A stretch of 64,000 bases of DNA, from the NCBI RefSeq assembly GCF_041260155.1, contig NC_091934.1, positions 41,804,694-41,868,693 of the forward strand, written 5' to 3'. Positions 34,039-45,181 of the stretch are shown piece by piece (position 1 is the stretch's first letter; every line of letters begins with the position of its first letter). Both the position numbers and the translations under genes were made by a program. Under the pieces are notes generated by a model. That model saw only the letters and a program-made list of their open reading frames with translations, made no database searches and was not told where the DNA came from. Source of the DNA: Ptychodera flava. Lineage: Eukaryota > Hemichordata > Enteropneusta > Ptychoderidae.

Positions 34039-34302
34039 ATGGCTGCAAAACGTCATGCAGAGCTGTCACCGGCACAGTTAGACGATATTTTGATGCAAGT
34101 AAACAGCAAACGAACGAAAATAGCAACAAGGAATGCAATTTCTGTGTTCAGCGACTATGCAAGCAACAAATTTGGATACGCCACTGAAGAGATCGGCAAA
34201 CTTTCAGCGGCAACCCTAGACTTGGCACTGACAACATTTTACGCTGAGGTCCGGACTCATGCAGAAAGGCGAACTGTACTCGAAGAAGTTTGTTCGGTGT
34301 AA
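34039..34302 (+). CDS. N-terminal domain of a Crypton-type (DUF3504) tyrosine recombinase
   Basis: 87-residue ORF starting MAAKRHAELSPAQLDDILMQ. The pattern 'K-R-T-K-I-A-T-R-N-A-I-S-V-F-S-D-Y-A', then 'L-S-A-A-T-L-D-L-A-L-T-T-F-Y-A-E-V-R' is that of the SAM-like DNA-binding helices found at the start of DUF3504 proteins (KIAA1958-like, Crypton-derived). The ORF ends in TAA at 34300-34302, before any catalytic domain. ATG 34039 is chosen because the second element copy keeps it (63603). It may encode a stand-alone DNA-binding peptide or be a truncated remnant. Recognition is by motif memory. Confidence 0.6.
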   Translation: MAAKRHAELSPAQLDDILMQVNSKRTKIATRNAISVFSDYASNKFGYATEEIGKLSAATLDLALTTFYAEVRTHAERRTVLEEVCSV

Positions 34303-34493
34303 TAAAAATAATAACACATGAGAGCTAGGGCAAGATCACGATTTTTTGCCAGTCCTCGGGCTGGTGGTCATGATCGAAATATTGATGATGCCCTCGCCTA
34401 CGGCTCGGGCATCATCAATATTTCGATCATGACCACCATCCCTTGGGCAGGCAATAAATCGTGATCTTGCCCTCGCTCTCATGTGTTATTATT

Positions 34494-34494
<1 letters not shown>
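34303..34494. repeat. Terminal hairpin of the Crypton-related element
   Basis: Inverted arms of about 90 bp. The left arm starts 'aataataacacatgagagc' and the right arm ends 'tctcatgtgttattattt'. The tip is at about 'cctcgcctacggctcggg'. A related, partly visible hairpin begins at 63890. Confidence 0.85.

Positions 34495-34553
<59 letters not shown>
34495..34553. repeat. (TA)n microsatellite
   Basis: TA run directly after the hairpin, then a short CA tract. From here to 35070 I see nothing further. Confidence 0.95.
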
Positions 34554-34563
<10 letters not shown>

Positions 34564-35070
34564 GACACACACATGTATATATGTGTATATATACACAGAA
34601 TTGTTAGCATTACTAATCAAACATGCAGACTGTTAGAATGTGTATATCTCACCATGATTGTGGACATGATTTACTTTTGAGCACTAATAAAACACAGTGG
34701 TCGCAAAAATGACTATTGTACCATTTAGGTAGAAGATAGAGTAAGTCAACAAGGTATCCCATATGCTTTGTGTTCTTGTGCCTGTCAGTCAATATGTATC
34801 GGAGGATCAAAGTTCATGTACAGTTAGTAAATCAAGGATTATATTAGTGAAATGACTACAAACTTCTTGCACAAATGACTTTTACAACATGTCAAAAAAT
34901 GCCATGACAGTTTAGTACAGAGTCTGTAAATCACTTGATGCTTATCAAGCTTATGTTGTATCCAAATGCAACTTATAGGGATACATACATTCTATGTGTA
35001 TTCCTTCTGACATTGAATAGAAAATAGTCATTTGACTTTCAAACATTAAAATGTTAAGAAATAGACACCC

Positions 35071-36000
35071 AAAGTGGCACTCCCGCTTTGTAACATTTTT
35101 AAAACAAAATTTAATGCCAACTGTCAATATTTGACGTGGCGACTAAGCGCGGATCGCGAGATATCGATAAAAAATGTCATTTCCCGAGCGTATTTTACAC
35201 ATCCCGAAGTTTTACGATTGTTTCTGATTATGACCTGAAATCCCCCGAAGGTTTGTTGTTGTGAGCTGATCGACGATATTCTAGAGAGTTCATAATAAGT
35301 TCGAATGACGCAATTAATTACCCCCACTGCGAAGACTTTGTATACGGCATTATGCCTTTACCTGAGTAAGTTTTTAAAAACTTCTCCTTAGTTTTTGTCG
35401 TTTTCATTATTCTCAATTAGTTGTATTATAATTTTAACCAATACCACATAAATATCAGTTTTACGTGTAAAATATTGGCCGCCTTTGATGACTACATTTT
35501 GTCGTCTGCCACACGGTTATGTGTGGTTTGATACATAGCGGCCGCCGCGTGGTATGCGTCTATGCATACCACGCGGCGGCCGCTATGTACCAACCGCACG
35601 TAACTGTGCTAGTCACCTATGCGAATTCTGGTGGAATGTGCTAGTCACCTATGCGAATTCTGGTGGAATCAGCAAAACTTGTTTTTCTTTTTTTCGCCAA
35701 GACAGTAAGACTCAGCTTTCCCCCACGGGCATGACCGATCACCGACGCGAGTGCTACTGTGGCGTACAGCAGCGTCAGCGTAGACTCGTACTCCATAGCT
35801 TAGTCGACAATGGCCCCATGCCGAACGTTCGATGTTCGGAAGCTGAATTTAGGTAGGCCACCTGAATTCAAACTTTTACTTTTTTGAGGACATGTTTTTA
35901 TCGATATCTTGCGATCCGCCCGCAGTCGCCAAGTCAAATATCGACCGTGGGCATTAAAACAATGTGTTTGAAAAATGTTACCAAGTGGAAGTGCCACTTT
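35071..36000. mobile_element. 0.93-kb TIR element with a nested hairpin
   Basis: Ends read AAAGTGGCACT and AGTGCCACTTT. Inverted repeats extend about 115 bp with indels (shared 'gatatcgataaaaa' and 'ggcgact'). No target duplication is evident. It contains a GC-rich hairpin at 35511-35610 and a 32-bp direct duplication at about 35606-35669. No transposase is present, so it is non-autonomous. Confidence 0.75.
35511..35610. repeat. GC-rich foldback hairpin related to 53980-54185
   Basis: Perfect 26-bp arms at 35532-35557 and 35564-35589 around a 6-nt loop, with weaker pairing beyond. The outer arms ('tgtgtggtttgatacatagc') recur around the hairpin at 54 kb, marking a dispersed foldback family. 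Confidence 0.85.
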
Positions 36001-36246
36001 ATATTAGGCAAGGACATAAAAAATTGTTGATTAAAGTACATGTACTAACATACACTTGTATAACATATACTTCTGATATTTGACTCTCTAAGTAAGAATT
36101 TGACAACAGCAAAAGTCATGATCAGCTGCATGATGTAATTTTTCAGTGACATTGGAATTAGCGACAGTATTGTAATCCTAAAAAAATCTGCCGCAAGACT
36201 TGAAGGTCCTCTTTGTGTCAGCTTTGGAATCAGTATTGTACTGTAG

Positions 36247-36446
36247 TACTTCTGAATAATGTTCAAATGTCACCAATGAATGTAGACTTAGAACATGTGA
36301 AGAAAGATGTTGGAAACGATGGGCTTAATCTACTCATCAACAACGCTGGTATTACGACCAAAGGAGTGACATATGATAGTGTACAGGCTCCTAGTGTGAT
36401 GGACGACCTTGCCACCGAAACTGTCGGCCCACTTCTTACAACCAGG
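36247..36446 (+). CDS. Isolated short-chain dehydrogenase/reductase (SDR) exon
   Basis: Open segment with an AG acceptor at 36245-36246 and a GT donor at 36447-36448. The reading includes V-G-N-D-G-L-N-L-L-I-N-N-A-G-I, the SDR NNAG motif, and then a T-V-G-P-L-L-T-T-R helix, as in sniffer/C-factor-like carbonyl reductases. The upstream part looks shortened relative to the family. No exon with the YxxxK catalytic pair was found downstream, so this is either a pseudogenic fragment or one exon of a gene with large introns. As an enzyme it would be a cytosolic NAD(P)H-dependent oxidoreductase. Confidence 0.55.
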
Positions 36447-37202
36447 GTCAGTCATGGGTTGCCTGCTAAAACATGATTTATTAATCTCACCTCTGTGGCC
36501 CCATTCTCCCTCAACAATACACCGTACATACGTCATCATAAATAACATTTAATACGATAAGAACCAGCGCTGCTGCTAGCATTAACAGTCAGCTACTACG
36601 TGTGACTGTTTCCTTTTTATCAAGGGTTTCTCACTACTGTGATTTTGCACCCTCAGGACAAAATGACACAGCATCACTTAATGTTCTACATGCTGTTAGA
36701 AAAAGTCAACACAGTTTCATCTATTTCCCCTATAAGTAAATGATGAGTGAGGTTTAATCTCTAGATGTGGTACTGGTGAGGTGATTGGTTCCTTAAAATT
36801 CATCCTATCAAGGATTGCATAAATCAGCGCCGTTTTTGAAACTCTATATTTCACAAATAGGGGCTTAAATAAATGTATCTGCAAAACGTGTGAATTAGGA
36901 TTTTAGTTACGTAAATTGTACGCTAGGAATGACAGTGGAAACCAAGAGTTCTAACACAATGTTCTGATACAAAGTAAGACTAGAACGGAGTGTTCTTATG
37001 TATAATTTCATAACGAACGACTTTAGTTAGTATCATTAAAGTTGTATACATAACCATCCATGCCATGGCAAGACAGTTCCTCCTAAGTCTGATGGACTAA
37101 AATTCGTCATGTGAGGACGCTCTATATTATCTTAATGTTCATCATGCAGATTATGTATGGTACCATGAGGCATTAGAAACTGTTCAGTCTACCCCTTTCA
37201 CA
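36447..37202. other. No recognisable feature
   Basis: About 0.75 kb of AT-rich DNA after the SDR exon with no motif or repeat that I can name. Confidence 0.4.
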
Positions 37203-37305
37203 TGCACATGCTCCCCCTCCCAACCAACCAACCAACCAACCAACCAACCAACCAACCAACCAACCAACCAACCAACCAACCAACAACCAATCAATCAATC
37301 AATCA
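37203..37305. repeat. (AACC)n then (AATC)n microsatellite
   Basis: About 80 bp of CCAA units followed by a short run of TCAA units. Confidence 0.95.
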
Positions 37306-37819
37306 AATTTATTAGTCCCCATGGACATGTCATACGCATGTCGTACATACATATGTCTTACATATGCACATCGTTTGTGTTTTGATCCGATCAAATATTG
37401 GTGCATGACAGCCATTTTGTTTCCTGTATTTGATGTCGGTGCGTCCCTTCAAATAACTTGTTTACAACTAGTGTATTACGAATTTTGACCTAGTATTATG
37501 GATTACGGATGGGCATGATTGCAATTATTTCGGTACATGAATTACTTCTTATGTCAAACATATTCACGTCGATTTGTTTTGTGATTGGATTCAAAATGGC
37601 CGCATGACGGCAGTTTTGTTACCTGTATTTGATGTCAATCCACATGGCCTCCAGGATCCGTTCATACAGATATCATAGACGTGCCTGAGCCAATTCTTTT
37701 AAAACTTGATACAAGGATAATACATTCGTATGCAGGTCTATACTTTAGTTTGGCATGCATAAGTAGTGCTAATTTGCATAATTAATGATAAGAACTCTTT
37801 TCTGGTGCAACTTTGCCAA

Positions 37820-39350
37820 GTTTGATGAAATTTTGTACAGATGTTGGTCTGACTTTTAATTTAATGAAACGTGGTGCAAATCTTCAGCATGTGTACAAAG
37901 ACACTTAGCAGTATCGTCTTAATTAATCGCTAATTTGCATATTTGATGAACTTTCCTAAATAGTGGATTATGTCCACAAATCTGCATTACATTTTATGAA
38001 ACGTGGTGCAAATGTTGATCTGTCAGTAGTGATATACTGTGTTAAGACATTTCAAACTATCACGCCAATAAATTGGTAACTTGCATATTTGATGAACTCT
38101 CATAGGTAGTGTGATATGTCAAATCTGATGAAAAGTGGTACACATCTTGATCTCTGCCAGTAACATAATGGCAGGCAAAGACATGTAGCAGTATTATTTT
38201 AGTCCATCATTTTAGTCCATCATCCAACGGGCGCTAGCCCATTTACAGGATTAGGTACCCATAACCCACTACCCTAATGGAGCACTGAGAAGTAAGGTGC
38301 CTTGCTCAAGGGCACAACACCGAGCTAGAGTCTCGAATTCACCGTCCTCCGACAGTGAATCCGCTACTCTGGATCTACCGGGACTTGAACCGGGTCTCGA
38401 ACTCACCATCCTCCGATAGTGAGTCCGTTACCCTAACCACTGGTCCACGGTGCCTCCCACATCATGTCAATTAATTGCTTATTTACATATTTATTTACAT
38501 ATTTAATGAATTTCGTAATCAGGAATTTCGTAATTTCGTAATTAGGCTGATATGTCAAGAAATAGTTCAACAATTTCAGGAATCTTGATACAGATGTTGA
38601 GCTCACGTTGCTTGTCAGTGAATTAAAATATATATCCATGTCATGTCAATAAATTTTTAATTTGCATATTAAATGAACTTTCTTTATAAGAGTGATTTAT
38701 CCAGAGGTACTGCATCAAATTTTATGAAACATGGTACTTTGTTGGTCTGTCAGTACTCTAGTACTTTGTGAAGATATAAAGAAGATCCATGTCAATTGAT
38801 CACTAATTTGCATATTTGATGAACACTCATAATTAGTGTGACATCTAAACCTGCTGCATGAAACTTGACGAAACGTGGTACAGATGTTGGTCTTCCAGTT
38901 GTGTAATGACGTGCAATGAAGCAGTATAATGTCAATTTACTGCTGATTTGCATATTTAATAAATTTTCATAATTATGATATGTCAAGAAATGGTTCATCA
39001 AATTTCACGAATCTTGGTACAAATATTGAACTGACATTGTTTCAGCAGTGAATGAAGGCGTTTATCATTGTCATGTTGCCACAATTTGTAATTTGCATAT
39101 TTAATGAAATTTCCTAATTAGAGTTATATGTCCAGAAATACTGCATCAAATTTGATGAAACTTGGTACAAATGTTGATCTCACAGTGCTGTAATACAACT
39201 CAGTGTCACTTAGTGGTATCGTTCAAATATATGGATAATTTTCATACATATTGCATTTTTTGTTTTAGGGTGAATGGCCAGAAGCACTGCAACAAATTTT
39301 GTGAAATGTAGTGGAGGTGATAATCTGTCAGTGTAATAATAATAAAAAAT
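37820..39350. repeat. Tandem array of ~145-bp degenerate units
   Basis: About ten units share 'atgaaacttggtacaaatgt', then 'tgatctgtcag', and later 'taatttgcatatttgatgaa'. Period is about 127-148 bp (for example 38705, 38853, 38996, 39143, 39290). A SINE interrupts the array at 38218-38459. Apparent ORFs at 38433 and 38792 are by-products. Confidence 0.85.
38218..38459 (-). mobile_element. tRNA-derived SINE
   Basis: On the minus strand the head starts near 38458 with 'gggaggcaccgtggaccagt', holding an A-box-like 'tggaccagtggttaggg' and a B-box-like 'ggttcaagtccc'. The body contains 'ttgagcaaggcacctta', a stretch common in tRNA-SINEs of fish and marine invertebrates. Part of the tRNA-like head is duplicated (38332-38372 resembles 38395-38440). 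A short 'catcat' flanks both sides as a possible target duplication. Confidence 0.75.
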
Positions 39351-40740
39351 GTTTGGTAGCATCCTGTCGATTACTTACTAATTGACTTCTTTAATGACCT
39401 TTTGTAATTAGGGTGGAGCCTAGATTGATTTTACATTTTCACCGCCATGTAACTCATTCTCGGCTTTAAAGTCCCATCTGCATCGCAGCAATCACAGCCC
39501 CAATTAATTAAAAGGACTCTGTCCTCGCTGTCGGAGGACCTGTAATTAAATTAATGATTAACCAGTGGGGACAATGTCATCGACGATGACTTGTTTATTA
39601 GGTAATGGAAAAAAGTTGACGATTTTGAGGTTAAATTGTCAAGCCTTGAGAGATGTGAAGATAAAGGATGCGCCTTAAACTCACATTTGTTTTCATGTTA
39701 TATTTATCAATTTTTTCATATTTCCATGTTTGCTTTTCAGACCAAACCGTAAGTTTCCTTGCCCTATTGCTTGCTTTACATATTTACAGTATAACAATCA
39801 TGACGTCTGTATAGATGTTTGACACATGTGTGACCAAAGCTTTATTCGTACCAAATTTCAACTTTCTGAAAAAGACAACGGAGTAAACTTTGACCTTGTC
39901 TTTGTATGACATGTCATCAGGAGCTTAAACGTGTACTTGCCCTGTTATTGTAAAAGGTAGAGTTTTCCCCTATGTACAATCAGTTGATTTCATGCTGTAC
40001 TGTGGAAGTTTCATTGAAAGTAAAATTTGTGGTGGTGATGTACAAGTAAAAGGAAACAATGAATGTCTGGTTTGGTGAAGGTTTCACTGGCCATAATCAA
40101 ACATGACACTGTCTGTCTCTTCACTGTGACCAGCGCATGTGTAATACAAAACTCGGTCATGCCAAGAATCACAACAGGAAAAGTATTTTCTTTCGATTGT
40201 AAGTTTTTAAAAATCCAGTGACCCCCTAGTGCCTGTTAAAACGATGAAACCCATTCTAGGATCGCCAAGTTGACGTGATATTACCTCGGTACCCCAAAAA
40301 CTAAATGATCCCTAATATTATGTTCTAGGCGTAGGGTTTCTCTGTTGAAAGGATTGTGCTTACAATCTTCTCCCTATCTATGTAATAACGTAAGACTACA
40401 TTGTTGTCGTAACATGTAACCCCATCATATTAAACACGGATTCCATAATTGAACCGAACACGCAAAGTTCACAGACTATAGACACCTCATAGATCTGGAA
40501 AGAATATACACTGGCATCAACGCACGGTTTCACATACGGAAACCAGGAATTCATGGAATGTTCACGGTTCAGAAACTCTCTCCAATAACTTGCTCTTCTC
40601 ACAGGTCAACCCCGTCAAAACAAAATACAAATTAGATTTGCTATAAACGAATTTTCACCTTACCTTTTGACACCAAATAAAATGCACTTTTTCTACCCAA
40701 AGCGATACAAATATTTTCATTTGTGTGTGATGTATTGCAG
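39351..40740. other. No recognisable gene
   Basis: About 1.4 kb after the satellite array. An 8-nt segment between AG and GTAAGT near 39740 was not accepted as an exon. Confidence 0.4.
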
Positions 40741-40839
40741 AAGACAGTTAAAGTGGTGCTGCAGGTTACCAACACATTCTTTCCAAAGGAATATCTAAAG
40801 TTTAGTTTGGCAGCAATGGTTTACTCGAACGATGAAGGG
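40741..40839 (+). CDS. Candidate isolated exon, function unknown
   Basis: Ninety-nine bases between a good acceptor ('gtgtgatgtattgcag') and a donor (GTATGT). They read as 33 codons in phase 0: K-T-V-K-V-V-L-Q-V-T-N-T-F-F-P-K-E-Y, and so on to S-N-D-E-G. The segment looks protein-like, but I do not recognise the family. It is on the same strand as the SDR exon 4.3 kb upstream; whether they belong together is unknown. Confidence 0.35.
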
Positions 40840-41430
40840 GTATGTATTTATGGTAAAAGCCTCAATTTTGGTATTATTTTATGATAAAAATTAATTTAAG
40901 TCAAAAACTTGATATTATTTTCTGAAATGTAATATTTAATTTGAAACAAGAGCATATGTAGAAAAAACGACTATTTCATTTTGCATTATCTATTCTCATT
41001 CTAAATGGCAGGGGTTGAAAGACTGACACTCAAAGAAATATGATAAGCAAAATTAAAATGCCTCTTTTTCAAATGCCTAAACTTTAATGCCAAATTAAAT
41101 AATCATTTTGTTATAAGCAATTGAAGAACATAGTATGGAACTTTCAGAAAAGTTGACTCGGCCAGAGTTGAGTTGAATTCTTTTGAAATCTTGAAATTGA
41201 GAGAAAAGAGAAGGCAGGAAATCGGGTGATTTGCATGCATTTGCATTAATTTACACTTCTTCATCGCGCAACTTACGGCTGCTCGACAAGCTAAAAGGTG
41301 AGCCAAACCATTATTTTAACCTTGGGTTAACAAATTAATTAAAATTGAATGAAGTGATTTTGCGCAATATATATATACGCTGTTTCGTGCAGCATCCCTA
41401 ACCAGCCATTGCTGGTGATATTGTAACACC

Positions 41431-42653
41431 GGGTAAGCCTAATTCACGTGCCACGTGCCAGGCGCCGCGTGCCGTGAGGCACAGTTCACAATGATAGGTG
41501 CATTTTCACTCTAATTCACTTTATCGATTCATCTCCACTGTTAAATAACATTTAATAGACGCCTTGTGTGTGCAAAAAGTAGTGACCTGCGATATGTGTG
41601 TTCACGAATTCAACATGTGCTGGCCGGTAAGGGACTGAAAAAAAATTATAGGGAGGGAGGGCGAATTTTTCAAAATGATGCTGAGAAAAGTGACTCTCCC
41701 CAATTGTTATGCCGTCCCTGTACATGCTATAGTCAACATCAATAATATTTTATTTGACAAATATTTACTAATTCATAATGTGACGCCTCATCCCACCAAA
41801 TATGAAGGCTGTTGCACTAATATACTGGCAAATAAGTTAAATTCAGGTCAATGGTCATCCTGGTTACTTGATATTTTTGGTATACACTTTCCTCCTATGA
41901 TGGCCGTCCAGCAAATATCAGACCTATAGCAATATTGGCTAGGTCAAATGTCATCCTGGTCGCTTGATATTTTAGCAGAAATCTTAGTTAACATAATCAT
42001 CTCCGTCCAGTAAACTAGAGACCTGCACCTCTGTTAGCTAGGCTATAATTTATAGATGTGCATAATTAGTGAGGTACAGGATGATTTGATGGTCGAAGGT
42101 TGGTGTCTCATAACAGTCACACTTCGATAGACACCAGCCGTCTTTGACGACATAGAATAAGCCGCAGCTTTGTTGCAGAGAGAGGGGGATAGGGCAGGTC
42201 AAAGGTCATAAATTCTCAAAAATAATATTGTACAAATCTTCTTAATATTATCATGGCTTAAGATCTAGATATTTGAAATATAGCAACCTTACCATACAGT
42301 CTACAAAATAATGTACAGAATTTTGTTTGATCAATTTTTAAAGTTACAATTTTACGCGCAGTGTGATTTTTAAAAATACTGGCCCTCCCTCCCTATAATT
42401 TCTCTCGAGTCCCTTTCTGCATATGCCCCTTGATGTAGAATTCGTAACACACATTTGCTGGTCAATGGTTCATGCATTTAGAAGGCGGCGTTGAAGCCCG
42501 AATGTTGATTTATCTATGAAAATGAATCAATGAATTAAATATGAGTGTAAATGCACCTATTTCTAGCTTAACATGCTATCATGCACCGTGAACTTTGGCT
42601 CTGGGCTCGCGGCTTGCAGCACGCGGTACGTGGCACGTGAATTAGGCTTACCC
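41431..42653. mobile_element. 1.2-kb element with ~270-bp terminal inverted repeats
   Basis: Ends read GGGTAAGCCTAATTCACGTG and its reverse complement. The arms stay alignable inward through 'ggtgcatttt' to the shared 'attatagggagggagggc' blocks at about 41648 and 42385. 'taacacc' abuts the left end and lies 2 nt beyond the right end, so a 7-8 bp hAT-like duplication is possible. The interior repeats 'aggtcaaatgtcatcctgg' blocks and codes for nothing recognisable. Confidence 0.8.
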
Positions 42654-42836
42654 TTTAACACCTTACCTTGTCCGCCATCGTTATCGCCGAAAAAGCGTTT
42701 TAAGGTAGCTTGCACTTGGTTTCCTCCCTATTGTAGACCGTCGTGCCCGACACGCGTCTTCTAAGTTTTGCCTAACCCGTTCGTTGAGCGCTAAAGAACC
42801 AAGATAGGCTTACACATGGACAAAGTAGGCCTGTAC

Positions 42837-42990
42837 CTTCATCAAACTCAGTGATAAACACAGTAATACCGGTGCTCCGTCCCTGGAGGATGATGGTCTG
42901 CGTTTTAAATGAAGAACCTGTCCGGCAGTTACTAATCCTTGTCCCGATGTGTTTGGGCCTCTCCCTTCTGTCAGTCAAACTTTGTTTAAT
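42837..42990 (-). CDS. Candidate isolated exon, function unknown
   Basis: Minus-strand segment between acceptor 'cctatattctttag' and donor GTACAG. It reads openly as I-K-Q-S-L-T-D-R-R-E-R-P-K-H-I-G and ends I-T-E-F-D-E-G, phase 0 to 1. Composition and splice signals look real. The family is not recognised and no partner exon was found. It lies 180 bp beyond the TIR element at 41431-42653. Confidence 0.4.
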
Positions 42991-44441
42991 CTAAAGAATA
43001 TAGGTCAGAGATACCGTCTATTCTTTATCAGTTGCTTTATTGTGGTGCTGCGTGTCACTGATATATGGAAACTTAGTAAAATTCTAAGCACCAATAATTG
43101 AATAGGTGAGGAAATTAAGCCAGTTTTTGACTTCAAACGATGATAATTATTCCATCGACGCGATCTGTGCCTGCCACTAAAGCGCATTTCACCGTGATAG
43201 CGGTTACGACTTGCGTTGAAGCTAGTTTGTACATGCACCGTCGCTTTTAAGAAGTTTTTTGCGGAGTTTAATAGATACGGTTGCTTCGGTACGAGCTATG
43301 ACCTGTTCGACAATGGCTTTAATATTGACTTGTTTCATATGAATGATAAGAATATTTTGAAAACAAGGGTTCGAGATTTCTTTGTTTATATTAAGAGGTG
43401 GTTTTGGTGATATTAATATCTAGGTTCAGAAGGTTAAGTTTTGTCAAAATTGCCGAAAACAACGACGTTGAATTCCACGAGTGATGTCTTCAATGAAAGA
43501 GAGCCCCTGCTAATGTGAATAAAGATGCACACAGAACTCAGAGTTTCTAACAGAATGTATTGTTAATTGTGGATTTCTTTCTGCACGTGTTTATTTGAGA
43601 GGAGGTGATAATTTCGAATATGATACACACAAAAAAAACCACTTCCGAATTGTTGATGCTAAGGTACACGAAATACATATGAAAATTCTCCAATCAGACA
43701 AAATTGAAAATATGAAATATCCGAAAATATTTTCTGATATAATAAAGATTTAAGTTTCCATTTTAACACTATACTTGCAAAACAACCCGGATAATTAGAC
43801 TGAGTGCATTTAAATTTCAGAGAATCTCAGCTAACGAGTGCAAGGCTTATGCGTGCCTCGATAATTCAACGCAATATTTTGTGATTTTAAAGATATGTTG
43901 CGTATTTCTCAGCACTTTATATAAACGTATCATTGTGAACAATTATTTCTTTGTCAGAAACACACCTTTTTCTTCGTAAATTTTAATGTAACTTATTAAG
44001 GAAAGAATTACTGGTTTTTCGAAGTTATGCACGGGTATTATTTTGTGGAACAACGTTCTTCATAGAATTGTGACGCGTGTCCGAAAAATATCATAATTTC
44101 AAAATTGTTTGATTGTGACGCGTGTCCGAAAATATCATAATTTCAAATTGTTTGATTTCTTCTTTTGCATATGATAAAGTGAAATAATTTTCATAATCAA
44201 TAAGAGTTAAATGATTAAATATTTCAAAATGATTGTACATTGTTATCATGACACTTTGCTGGTATTTAGATTACCCTTGTGATGCTTTTTATTTTTTCCG
44301 GAAAATTAAAAATTCTCTTCTATCTTCTAATGAGAGTCTAGTACAGTGAAAGTCATGAAATATTGACAAAATAGCATTTAAGCTCACGTGTTCACACACG
44401 TGAGCTAATGTCGCAGCAATGTCTGTCTGTCTGTCTGTCTA

Positions 44442-44474
<33 letters not shown>

Positions 44475-45057
44475 GTGTCTTTCTGCATGTCTTTCTGTCT
44501 GTGTGCCCAATATCCTAAGAACGGCTTATCAGATCAGAATCAAATTTGGTACATAGATAATTCGTGGCACTTTGCGGCTAGTCAATTGTCGAATTTTGAT
44601 ATTCAATTAGAAAATTGAATGCAGGGTAATTTTCCAGTGTTAAATATTTTAGGCGAGCAGATGAAGCACGTTTGGCTCTTTTCTGGATATATTTATATAT
44701 ATTTCCACAAGAAAAAGTGTGAGAAATAGGTAAAAAGCCTTGTCTGATGGTACATTGCGGCCAATCAGAATTTAGCTTGGAAAGCTTCATTGAAAAGTGA
44801 CAATCCTATGTTTTTCAAAATTCTGTTTAGCTTATACCTATATATTTTTCTGTATTAACTTTCCAAAAGTCTTTTGTCAGATCGCATTTCAATTTATCGA
44901 TGTGCAGTGTGCAATGCCGTACGGCATGTTGAAAAGTAAACTGCAAATTCGATCCAAAATCGTAATTTAATTTGAGTTTAGGCGTGATCTATTTGGATTC
45001 CACCTGCCGTAAATTACGGATATCTCCAAATAGCCAATCAGGTTGAACCAAAAAGTG
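42991..45057. other. No recognisable gene
   Basis: AT-rich DNA with a 38-bp near-duplicate 'gtgacgcgtgtccgaaaa' at about 44072 and 44115, and a hairpin plus TGTC repeat at 44378-44480. Short open frames here are unsupported. Confidence 0.4.
44378..44480. repeat. Short hairpin followed by (TGTC)n
   Basis: 'agctcacgtgttcacacacg' begins a 26-bp palindrome at 44378-44404. Fourteen bases later a TGTC run starts (about 44418-44472). Such a hairpin plus tetranucleotide is likely the head of a dispersed repeat. Confidence 0.6.
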
Positions 45058-45084
45058 ACGAGTTGATAACAAATATTAAGATAC

Positions 45085-45181
45085 CTTGGTGGGCGCTGCT
45101 AACACACAACGTTGTAACCATACTGACCGATACAACAGAAGGACGCCACACCGACGCGTACATCAATCATGTCACGCGAAC
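45085..45181 (-). pseudogene. Copy C: decayed TM1 exon of an A-type transporter
   Basis: Matches copy A exon 1 (4440-4541), but is 97 bp rather than 102 bp and therefore out of frame. The splice-site flanks are still visible. The upstream half is tandemly duplicated: about 50 bp starting 'acaccgacgcgtacatcaat' occurs at about 45147 and 45198. Similarity to the DNA upstream of copy A continues to about 45775. No other exon of this copy is present, so it is a relic. Confidence 0.8.

Larger units (their letters stand above)
33815..34494 (+). mobile_element. Crypton-related non-autonomous element, copy 1
   Basis: Starts 'attacacctcactcattcag', holds a CCAAT-type 'attggtt', a 'cacgtga' box and repeated 'gtgatgatgccctctgcgaa' units, then an 87-codon ORF. 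It ends in a long hairpin (34303-34494). The same layout recurs at 63398-64000, including the ORF and the start of the hairpin region, so this is a dispersed element. The ORF resembles only the N-terminal helical domain of DUF3504/Crypton tyrosine recombinases; no catalytic domain follows. Confidence 0.65.

Noticed and set aside
39738-39745. 8-nt microexon between AG and GTAAGT
   Set aside because: Too short to support without a gene model around it.
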